Shown here one piece after another: positions 53,914 to 64,000 of a stretch of 64,000 nucleotides of DNA. Origin of the DNA: Tribonema minus. Taxonomy: Eukaryota; Sar; Xanthophyceae; Tribonematales; Tribonemataceae. A model generated the notes under the pieces. The model made no database searches. It saw only the letters and a list, made by a program, of their open reading frames with translations, and was not told the origin of the DNA. Every line of letters begins with the position of its first letter. The first letter of the stretch is position 1. The stretch lies in NCBI GenBank assembly GCA_017506865.1, contig JAFCMP010000154.1:91498-155497 (forward strand). The letters are read 5' to 3'. Position numbers and translations under genes: made by a program.

Positions 53914-56900
53914 CTCGCGCCTCAAAGTCGCCTTTCAAAGCTATGGCTCTCCACTGGCTTACCAGCCCTGCCTCACGTGGGGAGGGGTCACCTCTGAAAC
54001 GCAAACGGGAACAGCGCAACCACGGGCTGAATACTGGCTTGTGGTGGTGGCAGGTCAAAGCTGCACGCCAATCTGACACACGCCGCAGACGCCGCCATGG
54101 TGTTGGCCGTTGGGTACGCCTAGTGATACCGCCGCCGCCACCGATCCCGGGCCCGCCGCCAATCCCGGGCCCGCCGCCGATCCCGGGCCCGCCGCCGATC
54201 CCGGGCCCGCCGCCGATACCGGGCCCCCCGCCGATACCGGGCCCGCCGCCGATACCGGGCCCACCGCCGATACCGGGCCCGCCGCCGATACCGGACCCGC
54301 CACCGATACCCGGCCCGCCACCACCTCAGCTGATGGCCCAGAGCTCTAGACCGCGGCCGATGCCAGAGGTGCCAGTGTGCAGTCAGGTTGCAGAGCTGTG
54401 CAGAAGCATGCGCAGACTACACTTGTCGTCAGCCGACTCGGACGAGCCTCAGGGCAGTGGCAGCCACGCGCACGTCAAGAAGCGCCGCCGCCATCTGTCT
54501 AGCCCAGGTGCCGCTAATCACTGTGACAGGGGATGCTCACAGACGAAGCGCCCGCGGCATCAGCCTGCCAGTGACTCGGAGTCTCAAGCGGCGAGTTTAC
54601 GGGAGGCACTGCCGCCAGCAGCGATGATTGTACTGAGCTTGGTGGTACTACCGCCACCAGCGGCAAATAAACGCCGTCGGGCGACACTGCCGCCGGATTC
54701 ACCAGTAGCGACAACGCCAATGCCAAAACGACGTTCGCGGCGGAAAACGCCTTTAGTGACGGCTGCCACTGCCGCACCAGCGGCGGGGCCCGCACCGGCC
54801 AACCCGGTGGTTGCACAGCCACGGACGACTGTCACAGCCGCCGCTGCATGCGGTCGCAAGGTTACCTCCGACTTAACGGCGGCGGCAACGCCACGTGCGG
54901 CAGACATGGTGCCAAAACCGCCGGCAGGCGCTGCCGCATCAGATGGCCAACGCGGGGCAGCTGCATCCCGGCGGGGTCGGCGTCGCGGCGCCAGCGCCGG
55001 GCCGCCCCTGGGACGCCTCGGAAGCATTGGCAGCATCAACCGCCCAGAGTCGCCGTCTGGCAAACTGAGTGCGCTGGCAAAGGCGGTCACCACGACCGTG
55101 CCCGTACCGATGGAAGTTGGCGAACCTACCAGTGGGCCAGCGGGTCACCAGAGACGGATCACGTCGCGGCCTTCGCAGCCAGCTAGCAGCGGCGCCTCTC
55201 CCCAGTGGCATCCCGGTCCTCAGCCGATGGAGGTCACCGCAGCGGAAACCCCATGTACTGCAGACATGGTGACAACAGCACCAGCGGCCGCAGCGGCTGC
55301 TGCACCGGGCGGCGAACGTGGGGCGGCTGCACCCCGGCGGGGTCGGCGCCGCGCCAGCGCCCAAAGCACTGGCAGCGTCACCCGTCCAGAGCCACAGTCT
55401 GGCGGTGCGCTGGCAAAGCCGGTCACCGTGACCATGCCTGTACCGATGGAAGTTGGCGAACCTGGGCCGGCGGGTCACCAGAGACGAATCACGTCCCGGT
55501 CTTTGCAGCCAGCTGGCAGCGGCGCCTCTCTGTCAGGCGGCAGCGTCACCTCTGACGGTAACAGTCGCAACGGGCACCCAATATCCGGCATCACCGCTAT
55601 GACAGTTTTGGCGCCCGCCAAGACACCCGCTGCCAACCGGAAGGTCAATATCCCGGGGCTGGACTGCCGCATGTGCGACAAGTTCATAGTGCGAGCAAAT
55701 CCTCAGGCCCCGGGAAAGAATTGCCCAGCGGCACACGCATGTGCACACCAGCGCACGCGCCACACAGGGAAAGGGAAGCAATTTGCAGAACTGCATGTTC
55801 AGCTTTTCCTAGACCACCGACCAATATACGGCGGCCTAGAGCAGGTCTGCGACGGGTGCGGCAACCTCTTCATCAGACGCACAGCAGCAAGCGCCACGAC
55901 ACCATCTGGTGATCTAGGGGCCCTGGACCAGTGCGACGCGTGGCGCTGCGCCGACTGCCTCGCAGGCCCGGTCGCCGCGACAGCATGCACACTGTCAGGC
56001 TGTGACCGTGCATCAGGCCATGATCACATTGCTGACATACACACCCGACCAACGACATGCGCGGCGGCAGCGGGTGGTGCAGCTGTTGGTGGGGGGAATA
56101 GCCTGAAGCCAACAGCCGCGCTGCTCGCCGCCGCTAGCAAATGTGGTCCCATACGCAAATTCCTCGGATGCGAGCACCTGGGGGTAGACCCCAGGCAAGC
56201 CCATGCATCTACGTTGGACGGTGTGGCAGATGCGCCGCTGCCGAGACTGACCCGGAGCAGCACAATGGGTGTGCTGCCTGGCGAAAGTCGTGCTAGCGAT
56301 AGCGGCGCAACGATGTCAAGCAACGATCGTGTGCCCAGCACACCTGGCAGTGCCGCAGCTGCTGTCGCAGCGGGCGCTCAGTCTAGCGAATGCCCCAGGG
56401 ACCCGACGGGATCACACTGGCAAGGCCTGCTGGGGGCGGCTGGCGCACTCGCGCGCAGGGTACGTGCACTGGCCCTTGCCCCCAATCGGGCACGCGTCAC
56501 GGTGCTTTGCGCTTGGCCGACGGGTACCAAGCTTGGACCCTGCCGCACGTCACGCCGACTGCATATGCGGCCGGCGCCCAGCGACGCGCCAGCAACACAG
56601 ACCCTGCTGGGCCGGACTTCCTGCGCACCGCTGGTGAGTCAGATGCATGACCTGACGGTCACGTTCAGCTTGCTCTCCCTCCGAGAAGAAGGTAATGACC
56701 TGGCAACGGTGTTTGACCAACTCTCCCTTAGGGAACCGGTCGTTGCCAGGTCGCCTCGCCAGCCAGCCGGGAAACGTGGTGAGTCAGACGTAACGCAGGC
56801 TGGTGATAACAGCACCCACGCAACAATGACCGAGACAGCACCTGTCACGGCTATGGTTGCCAGTGGAAAGCGCAGTCGACGCAGAGGTAAACACAGACGG

Positions 56901-57188
56901 CGGACGCAGGAGCGACAGGCCCAGTGCGACAATTCTCGTGCACCCCTGGCACCAGCCACCACACCGCCGAGGGGCGGTGCCTCTGCCCCCTCAGCACCAA
57001 TATCCGGGCCGGCGAAGGTCACCACCGTGACGGTGGCGACCCGGATACCCTCAACCGTGTGCCATACAGTCACCGTGGAGGAGCAGCAAGACGCGCTGGC
57101 AAAAGCCACCAACTATGGTTTTCCACTTGGCACACGGGCCTGCAGGCACTCCACAAACAGGCGCTTGGGGAAAACACAGCGACGCTAG
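53850..57188 (+). CDS. LINE ORF1 (zinc-finger, nucleic-acid-binding)
   Basis: Up to 1112 residues. The first ATG at 53850 puts a 29-base T run (53885-53913, poly-Phe) inside the protein, so initiation at ATG 53943 is more likely. Then come about a dozen GPPPIP repeats (54130-54320), long Pro/Ala/Arg-rich disorder, and Cys/His clusters at about 55665-56020 (CRMCDKF..C..H..H; CDGCGNLF; CADCLAG) that look like zinc fingers. Expected to coat the RNA intermediate. The last 265 bases overlap ORF2 in a different frame. Confidence 0.7.
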
Positions 57189-60100
57189 CACGTGGTGGGG
57201 AGCTTCGCCCCGTGAGCAACGTGGGCAACGGCAACTGCCTGATTCATACAGCTCTACACGGCATAGACAGCGTCGCAGTTGAGCACGGACTGCCGGCCCC
57301 AGCACTGGTGATTGCCATGCGAGAGGCACTGCTGGACGGGATGGTGGCATACGTCACGCAGGGGGCGGGCAAACAAGGGGCCAGCATGTCATCGATGCGT
57401 CAACTGACCGCGCATGCAGCAGCCCAACCTGCGTGTACACGTGAACAATTCGACACGTACGGGACACGCGCTCGCTGCCTCGCAATCGAGTACGGCACAA
57501 ATGAAACGGACAGCGCGGACAGCGGGCACACGCTCCTGCTGCAACGCCTACAGGAAGAGGGCGTGTGGGGACGGCCCCTCGGTTTGTCTGTGTGGGCCAT
57601 TGTTGCAGCGGTCTACGCGGTCTCGGTGACGGTGTGGCAGGCCGAGCCTCAGGCCACTGGCAGCACGCAAAAATCAACAGGGCTGGTGCTGGCACAACTG
57701 ATGGGGCTGCCAGCGGTATTCGCACCGGCAACTCCAGCTCAGCCTGACTGCCATCTGGATGTGCTGTGGACGCCGCCTGGGCTATATACAAATGTGGGAC
57801 ACTTTGAACTGCTTGTCGCCCCTGCGGCAGCTCCGCCCTTGCCAACCACTATGACAGCGTCGGCGACCACTCAAGCTAACAGCACCCACATCACGGCTCC
57901 GAGTCGGACACAGCCCCGTACTGCGCTGCAGTTGCCACAGCAGCCTGAGCCACTGAGGTGTCCTTTATGCACACTGGCATTTTGGCAGCTTGGTCAGAAA
58001 GAGGACAGCAAACAGCGAGGCAAACTGTCAGCTGCGAGCCGCATGGCACCGGTAGTGGCCCACTTCAACGGTGGTAGCTGCACGAGGTCGATGCTGAACC
58101 CTGAGGCGAGCACATCACACTGTCAGCAAAATCTGGCGGCAGCATACGCCAAGGGCATCCGGCAGCAGGTTGATCACGACCCATCCGGTGACCGTGCCCC
58201 TTCAGGCAGCAGTACCTGCAACACTGGGGCACACCATGCCAAGCGTGTGCAGGAGATGAGCACCATGTATGGTTGCACGGCAGAAGACTTCCTACGGGCG
58301 GTAAGGAAGCTGAGTGCATGCACAGGTGCCTGCGGTCTGGTCCATATGTCAGCCAGCGCGGGGCAGAGGCAATGCGCGCTGACCTCGCCATGCCACACGT
58401 GTCGACGGAATGGAAGCGCCCCCACGCGCGCACGCCCGGCAGTACCCCCGGGCCAGTCCGAGGGCGGGGGTGCGGGTAGCGACGGCGCGGCCGCGGCGGC
58501 GGGGGCTGCCGCAGCGACACCTCCAAAGCCACCGGCGGTGCCGGCTAGTGGCGCTGCCAACTCAAAGTCCAGCAAGAAACGCCCGGCGGCCACGGCAACC
58601 GGCGCGCAACGCCGGCGCCGAACGGCAGCTGCTGCAGCACCGCCTGGCAGCGCCGGCAGCCGCACTCAGTCTAACAGCCTAAGGCTGCAGGACAGCAGCC
58701 CCCCCCACGGGACGGCCGTGGGATGGGCGGACATGGACTTGGACCCGCCGGACGATGCCGCGTCACCGCCCCCCCCGACCACCACCACCAGTGGCAGGCC
58801 CTCAAAGCCCCAGTCACGAGCATCCCTGGCTTGGGACCTCTCGACGCCCTCGGTCGTCCACGCACTTGACCAGACCAATGAGGCGGATCTACTGCTGCTA
58901 CGGTTCACCACGACTGCCAACCCCTTCCGCACTCAGCTGCAGTGCACCCAGTGGGCACGGCTAGTGGAGCACGCCACACGACTACTGGCGGACGCCACAG
59001 ACAGTGCACGTGAGGCGGCACGGGTGCGCCTCCACCATGGTGCCGGGGCGTTTGCTCATCAGGTTTCTCAGACTCTAGTGCAGCGCGGCTACAGGCTGCT
59101 GCACCTGCTAGCAGCAATGGCCTTTGGTAGGCAACCGGAGGGAACCGGTATGCCGCCTGCGGCCCGGCTGGCAGCGTTGCTGTCTGGCGACTTTGCGGAG
59201 CTACTGAGAAAGACGCTGTCAGCAGCAGCGGCGCTGCGGGCCCCCAAACCAAACAACGCAGCTACGGCGTCGGCACAAACGAACTTCGATGCCGACTGGA
59301 CGGAGGCTGACTCCAGGCAGCAAACAGCATGCGCTGCCCTCTCAGGCAAGCGACGGGGGGTAGGCCTGGCTGCCGCACGACTAGAGGCGCGTGAAGCATG
59401 CGCCCCAGCAGACGAGGTCACGGCACAGGTGCTGGCAGCAAAGCACCCTGAAACTGGCACCCGGCCCGGGGTAGTCGATACGCCAATGGAGCAAGTGCGC
59501 GGCCTGGTACGCGACGCCCGGCGGCACTGCTTGCACGGCGCAGGGGTGGCAACGACCGCCGGGCCCGCTGGCAGCGGCAGTCCCGTCTTCGAATCGGGTC
59601 AGGCGCATGATCGCAGCGATAGGCCTGAGGATGCTGCCAGCGCAGCCGGACGGCGCCTCGAGGTGGAGGCGACAGACATACTGTCGACCTTGTCCGCAGC
59701 AGGGGCGGGGAAGGCAGGAGGGCTGGACGGCCTACGCTATGAACACCTCTTGATGGCCGCTGGGCCTGGTGCACCAGTGAAAGCAGCCACCCGCCCCGTG
59801 GGCAGTGCCTCGCCAGGACTAGCTGGTGATTCAGAATCGGATGTGATGGAACCGGCATTCGCCCATCACCTGGCCAAGGTGTTCACGACGCTGCTTGTTG
59901 AGCCCGAACTGCTGCCGGAGCAATCGCAACGGCTTCTCCGCGCCGCGGCCCTCTCAGGCATAGGACAGAAGCGGCGTCCGATCGCCTGCTCCAGTGTCTG
60001 GCGCAGACTCCTCGGGTCCACAGCGGCACGGGGTGTCAAGGGCAAAATATCGGGGCTGCTGGCCTCCATGTCGCAGTTTGGCGTAGGATACCGGTCTGGC

Positions 60101-62650
60101 GTCGAGCATGTGGCAGCGCGCGCGCGCGTGTGGCACGAGCTGTATGGCACCACAATCCAGCTGGACTGTGAGAACGCATTTAACAGTGTGGATCGCGCCG
60201 CCATTGTGCGGGGACTTATGCTCTTCTGTCCGGAGCTGCTCCCGCACTTTGAGTCCGTATACTGTGGTGACACTGCCCCAGAGATGCGAGTGGAGGTGAA
60301 CGGTGAAGCTCGCATTATCTGCTCCCACCTAGGGTGCCAGCAAGGGGACCCTCTAGGGCCGCTGTACTTTGCAGTGGCAGCGGCATTCCTACTCTTCTAC
60401 CCTGATGGAGTGAGTGCGACGCCCGGCAGTATGCCGGCCTACGGCCACAGCACAGCGGAACCGCCAGCCCCGCACTGCGCTTTCCTGGATGACCTCAACG
60501 TGCTGCAAGCTGCCTACTTCGACGATGCAGCGGCCGCTGGGGTGGCAGAGGTGATCCGTCGGCTTGCGGCAGGGGGCCTACGCGTTCGACCAGACAAGTC
60601 GCTGGCCATTGCCATGCGCGGCACAGTGTTTGATGAAGCGGCCAGAGCACGCCTGCGCGCCCTTGACATACCGTTTGTGGACGCCACCATGCCAGAATCC
60701 AGTCAGGGCTTTACGTCGGTCGGGGTACCGGTAGGGCACCCAGCCTATGTGCATGCTGCCATGAGCAAGCATCTTGTTGACGCAGGGACATGGCGATTGT
60801 CGTGGCAGCTAGCTGGGATGGCGCGGCATCACCTACAGGCAGCACAATTCATTCTGCGCAGGTCACTGACAAAGCGCATGGGCTTCTTAGCTCGGGTCGT
60901 TGACACGGCTTTGAGTGAGACATGGCTGCACGCATTTGACGGGTTCTGTGCATGGACGCTTGAACGCATGCTGCACCTGCACGGCTGCGCTACCGCGGCA
61001 GTCATGAAGTCACACCTGCTGGCCGCCTGCACTGCTGGTGACAATGAGGTAGCCAGCAGTGGCAGCGTGCTGGTATTGCCGCGCTTGGGCCCGCCAGAAC
61101 TCACGGACATCGCAGTGCCACTGCGGGCGTCACGGTTGCCGGAGCGACGAGGCGGTCTGGGCATGCCGCTTTTGGGGCTACTGGCACCAGCCGCATACAC
61201 GGCCCAGGCATGCACAACACTGCGGCCTGCAATAATTCATGCCACTGTGGCAGCAGGGGCCCTGAGGCTCGGCACTGACGAACACGGCGCAGTCACCTGG
61301 TTCGCGCAGCACTCATGCGCAATACGCGAGGACCAGGGACTGCCGCCAATCATCGAGGCCGTGCGACGCTCTACGCGAGCGCTGACAGCTGATGGCGGCG
61401 AAAAATCACGCACAGCTGTGGCCGAGCAGCTCCCAGCATCGTTGCTACGGTGGGCAGCGGATACAACGGCCGCAGCGTCGACGCTCCCCACTGCGGTGCA
61501 AGCGATCTACGCCGCAACTGCCGTCACGGAGACGGGGACCACTGAGCCAGCCCCACACACCCACGGCATTGTGCCTGGCGCCGAGGCGGCCGCTGCGGCG
61601 GCGACCGTACCTGGCCCTCAAGCCGCTGCCGCGGCTGCCTCTTCCACGCCCGCTAAAACACAAACTAGCGCGGAAGAAAGCAGCTGCAGCGGCGGGCAGG
61701 AGGACGACGACGACGACTGGGAGGCCTATGCTGACGAGATCTGCAGAAAGGTAGTGCCCCGCCGCCGGCGCGGTCACTTCACGCACGGACTACAAGCCGG
61801 CCTTTCAAATGTTCTTCGACGTCAATACGAGGACTGCCTGGTGGAGGACCTAGAGGCTGCCTCGGCTGGTGCCGTGGGCAAGCCGACGCAGGCTACACTT
61901 ATTGGTGACTTGCGTGACACCAGCCGCCGCCGCCAACAGGCTAGCGCGCGGGTCCTGGCGCAGCTGCGCAGCCAGCGTGCGTCCGGGGCAATGGCGTGGA
62001 TGAGCGTGCCACCCGCTGCCAATGACCGCCCGGGTGCGGCGCCCATGTCCAGTATGGCAGCAGCCACGATGATTATGGTTGCGATCTTTATAGACGGGTG
62101 GGGCATACAGGGCGAGGTGTGCCCATGGCGGTGCAGTGACGTGAGCCCCACCTCCACGCATGCGATCAGCTGCCCCAGCCAGCACATACGGGGGCACAAC
62201 GCGACACACACTGCCCAAAAGCGGTGCCTACAGCGCATCTTGAGACAGCACCATGTCTCTATTGTCCGCAATGAGGACGCTAGCGTCTTCAAGGTACCGG
62301 GGTATCGGGCGGACACAGTCATTGACCCAGGGTGTCTGCACTTTAGCAGTGCATACCGTAACAAGGGAATAGTGCTAGACACAAGTGTGCGCGCACCCAC
62401 AGCGAGCTCGTACCTGACAGGCAAAACAAATGCCTCGAACACGGACGGCTATGCTGCTGGGGTGGGGGAGGACGCGAAGGTCAAGCACCACACCGGCACC
62501 TTGACGTCATCTTGGGCTTTTGTGCCATTCGTGCAGGAGTCGTACGGACGGCTGGGCAAGCAGACAAGCCTTTTTGTTAAGGAGTTGGCAATGCACTCAG
62601 CACTGTGCTCAGGGGGGGGAAGGCAGATGTGTTACGCAAGGCCGGGTTAG
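56924..62650 (+). CDS. LINE ORF2: OTU protease, reverse transcriptase, RLE endonuclease; frameshifted near end
   Basis: 1908 residues. The OTU domain has catalytic Cys105 in GNGNCLIHTAL and His293 in GHFELL. Reverse transcriptase motif A starts at 60161 (LDCENAFNSVDR), with CQQGDPLGP and CAFLDDLN following. The restriction-like endonuclease lies at about 62100-62420. A run of 8 G at 62612-62619 (9 in copy 1) shifts the frame, so the last 50 or so residues (62605-62793 in another frame) are lost. The true start is unclear because the first 265 bases overlap ORF1; reinitiation or frameshifting is possible. The OTU-RT-RLE combination recalls Dualen-like and other RLE-bearing algal LINEs, but no APE domain is seen. 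Confidence 0.85.
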   Translation: MRQFSCTPGTSHHTAEGRCLCPLSTNIRAGEGHHRDGGDPDTLNRVPYSHRGGAARRAGKSHQLWFSTWHTGLQALHKQALGENTATLARGGELRPVSNVGNGNCLIHTALHGIDSVAVEHGLPAPALVIAMREALLDGMVAYVTQGAGKQGASMSSMRQLTAHAAAQPACTREQFDTYGTRARCLAIEYGTNETDSADSGHTLLLQRLQEEGVWGRPLGLSVWAIVAAVYAVSVTVWQAEPQATGSTQKSTGLVLAQLMGLPAVFAPATPAQPDCHLDVLWTPPGLYTNVGHFELLVAPAAAPPLPTTMTASATTQANSTHITAPSRTQPRTALQLPQQPEPLRCPLCTLAFWQLGQKEDSKQRGKLSAASRMAPVVAHFNGGSCTRSMLNPEASTSHCQQNLAAAYAKGIRQQVDHDPSGDRAPSGSSTCNTGAHHAKRVQEMSTMYGCTAEDFLRAVRKLSACTGACGLVHMSASAGQRQCALTSPCHTCRRNGSAPTRARPAVPPGQSEGGGAGSDGAAAAAGAAAATPPKPPAVPASGAANSKSSKKRPAATATGAQRRRRTAAAAAPPGSAGSRTQSNSLRLQDSSPPHGTAVGWADMDLDPPDDAASPPPPTTTTSGRPSKPQSRASLAWDLSTPSVVHALDQTNEADLLLLRFTTTANPFRTQLQCTQWARLVEHATRLLADATDSAREAARVRLHHGAGAFAHQVSQTLVQRGYRLLHLLAAMAFGRQPEGTGMPPAARLAALLSGDFAELLRKTLSAAAALRAPKPNNAATASAQTNFDADWTEADSRQQTACAALSGKRRGVGLAAARLEAREACAPADEVTAQVLAAKHPETGTRPGVVDTPMEQVRGLVRDARRHCLHGAGVATTAGPAGSGSPVFESGQAHDRSDRPEDAASAAGRRLEVEATDILSTLSAAGAGKAGGLDGLRYEHLLMAAGPGAPVKAATRPVGSASPGLAGDSESDVMEPAFAHHLAKVFTTLLVEPELLPEQSQRLLRAAALSGIGQKRRPIACSSVWRRLLGSTAARGVKGKISGLLASMSQFGVGYRSGVEHVAARARVWHELYGTTIQLDCENAFNSVDRAAIVRGLMLFCPELLPHFESVYCGDTAPEMRVEVNGEARIICSHLGCQQGDPLGPLYFAVAAAFLLFYPDGVSATPGSMPAYGHSTAEPPAPHCAFLDDLNVLQAAYFDDAAAAGVAEVIRRLAAGGLRVRPDKSLAIAMRGTVFDEAARARLRALDIPFVDATMPESSQGFTSVGVPVGHPAYVHAAMSKHLVDAGTWRLSWQLAGMARHHLQAAQFILRRSLTKRMGFLARVVDTALSETWLHAFDGFCAWTLERMLHLHGCATAAVMKSHLLAACTAGDNEVASSGSVLVLPRLGPPELTDIAVPLRASRLPERRGGLGMPLLGLLAPAAYTAQACTTLRPAIIHATVAAGALRLGTDEHGAVTWFAQHSCAIREDQGLPPIIEAVRRSTRALTADGGEKSRTAVAEQLPASLLRWAADTTAAASTLPTAVQAIYAATAVTETGTTEPAPHTHGIVPGAEAAAAAATVPGPQAAAAAASSTPAKTQTSAEESSCSGGQEDDDDDWEAYADEICRKVVPRRRRGHFTHGLQAGLSNVLRRQYEDCLVEDLEAASAGAVGKPTQATLIGDLRDTSRRRQQASARVLAQLRSQRASGAMAWMSVPPAANDRPGAAPMSSMAAATMIMVAIFIDGWGIQGEVCPWRCSDVSPTSTHAISCPSQHIRGHNATHTAQKRCLQRILRQHHVSIVRNEDASVFKVPGYRADTVIDPGCLHFSSAYRNKGIVLDTSVRAPTASSYLTGKTNASNTDGYAAGVGEDAKVKHHTGTLTSSWAFVPFVQESYGRLGKQTSLFVKELAMHSALCSGGGRQMCYARPG

Positions 62651-62880
62651 CTAAGCGTCAGATCCACATTGAGCTGAGCATATCGCTGGCGCGGGAGTTG
62701 GCGGAGCGCGTCATGGCATACACACGTGGAGCGCGAATGCTGGGCTGTGTTGCGGCGCCGGTATCCAAACTCCTAGGGCACAGCGCAGACTAGGCTGCTG
62801 CGTTGACGCAAGCTTTTCGATTGCATAGGCAACCCGGCCTCCCTTGGGCCTTTATAAATACAAGTCCATACGTACTTATG

Positions 62881-63395
62881 ATCTTGTATTTATAGCAGCC
62901 CCAAGGTGGGCTTGATGCGTTGGATAAGAATGCAAAAAACTAAAATCGGACGGGCCCTTAGAGCCCTGCGTTGCAGGCTTGTACTAGACTCATGGGGGGC
63001 AGACACAGCGGCACCCAGTCTGAGCACACCTATCGTAGCCGATGTCTCCATCTCTTGAGCGAAAACGCCGGAGGACCGCGGTTATGCCTCTAGTATACAT
63101 TTGGGCCAGAGGCGCCCGGTCCTCGATTCCTTGCCTAAGCACGCCGCTGACGTGCCTGGCCGAGGTTCTCTTTCTTGCGTGTTCAAGCAAACGATCTACA
63201 GTGTGCCCTGATGCTATCCGTATCCCCATGTTCCAATATCCCCTGCTGCTGCCCAAAGCCGTATCCTCACCACACGCGACTCCGCAGCTCCTGCTCACAG
63301 CCAGCATCTCCCATCCCCTTGCTGCCTGATGCACCCTCGCCACCATCAGCGCCACCGCGAGTGCTGCCGCACCTCTCGGTGCTAACGAGCAGTAT
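62881..63395 (-). pseudogene. Older 5'-truncated LINE fragment, opposite strand
   Basis: The minus-strand 3' end (CTATAAATACAAGATCATAA) resembles the 3' end of copy 2 (TTATAAATACAAGTCCATAC). The element is bounded by ATATTGTGTAC at 53119-53129 and 63396-63406, with copy 2 inserted between its 3' end and the rest. The frame 63355-62990 (121 residues) may be the ORF2 C-terminus; it is not clearly alignable with copy 1. Confidence 0.65.
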
Positions 63396-63406
63396 ATATT
63401 GTGTAC

Positions 63407-64000
63407 TTGTGCAAGTCTCAGTGTTAAGGTTAAAGCATAACATTGTCAACCAGCTGTGCCAGATAAGTATAGCATAGATTTCACAGCATTTGAAGTGATC
63501 GTGTATACTTGAGTGAACCTTTAACTTGACACCTTCAAAAGATTGCGGTGCAAACCAAGGTTATTGCGTTTGTTTGCTTACTTGCTGAAGCAATTGCTTG
63601 CAATAAGTCGTCATCGCAAGTCCCCCCCTTGCCCCACTATGGGATCGCCCTGTGTGTCTGGCTCACATAGAAGCCACTCTGCTCTATGCGTTTCCCATTC
63701 TCATTCCCCTTCCCAACTTCTGCGCCATTCGCCGCAGCTGCATAAGTGAAAAAGCGCTTGATTGTTGCACAGAAACTGCAACAGCGTCTCATGCAATGTC
63801 CGCGTTTGATGCTTCTGCGGTTGAACTAACAACGAATGAGTAAATGCAGGCCACTCACTGCAGCATGTCAAAACACATGCTTCGAAGTAATTGTTCTTTT
63901 GTACGGTAGAGGTTCAGTACATGGCACGTTTCACCGTGCTTGAATCTGCACGCCATGTCTCATGTAGCCCTAGGTGTGCCAGAATCAAGCACCCATAGTA
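63407..64000. other. Host sequence after nested LINEs
   Basis: Begins TTGTGCAAGTCTCAGTGTTAA, which matches the repeated motif left of the LINEs (AGTGCAAATCTCACTGTTAA at 53084-53103). This supports the two LINE insertions having split one tandem-repeat site. No gene is seen. Confidence 0.5.

Larger units (their letters stand above)
53135..62871 (+). mobile_element. Apparently full-length LINE copy 2 (OTU-RT-RLE type)
   Basis: Flanked by GTACTTATG (53126-53134, 62872-62880). 5' UTR of about 715 bp, ORF1, overlapping ORF2 in another frame, and a short 3' UTR ending CCATAC without a poly-A tail. Near-identical to copy 1 over the shared 5.4 kb, so both are recent. Confidence 0.9.

Noticed and set aside
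62990-63355. Independent small gene on the minus strand
   Set aside because: Lies within the older LINE fragment defined by its TSD; likely ORF2 remnant.

Overview
The window is nuclear DNA of a unicellular eukaryote, probably an alga or related protist. It has GT-AG introns, C-rich polypyrimidine tracts, interstitial TTAGGG-like repeats and several retrotransposons. No prokaryotic gene organisation is visible and the species cannot be named from the sequence.

Region 1 (about 1-19.2 kb, + strand) is the 3' part of one host gene. Seventeen small exons can be chained in consistent codon phase to a stop codon at 19154. The product is not recognised. Most exons are surrounded by degenerate partial copies of themselves: copies upstream carry the acceptor and exon start, copies downstream carry the exon end and donor. 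A 1.04-kb foldback element lies in the last intron.

Region 2 (19.2-53 kb) starts with intergenic DNA, then holds a second + strand gene. At least seven exons, most with phase 1-1 boundaries, encode GGAI/N-S-x-F type parallel beta-helix (Pmp-like) repeats. Two 5'-truncated LINE fragments lie near and inside it. One intron contains a 19.2-kb provirus of the polinton-like virus (PLV) kind (32035-51200). The provirus has inverted terminal repeats, each with an 18-bp tandem array, and each end is a perfect 30-bp palindrome. It encodes a double-jelly-roll-type major capsid protein, probable minor capsid proteins, an A32-like packaging ATPase, a family-A-like polymerase palm without helicase, and a tyrosine recombinase or telomere-resolvase-like enzyme. 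The recombinase gene is broken by a small LTR retroelement (TRIM, 41849-49276, TSD ACTAC). The right LTR of that element is itself interrupted by a 5'-truncated LINE (43625-49084). The provirus is therefore defective and three layers are nested inside one host intron.

Region 3 (53-64 kb) holds a 9.7-kb apparently full-length copy of the same LINE (53135-62871, TSD GTACTTATG). ORF1 has zinc fingers. ORF2 has an OTU-type protease, reverse transcriptase and restriction-like endonuclease. It landed exactly at the 3' junction of an older, opposite-strand LINE fragment (62881-63395). In all five LINE insertions here the 3' end abuts GTAC.

The most notable signals are the palindromic provirus ends together with a resolvase-like enzyme, the GTAC-specific LINE insertion, and the splice-junction 'echo' duplications in the first gene. 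All functional assignments come from motif reading, not from database searches.
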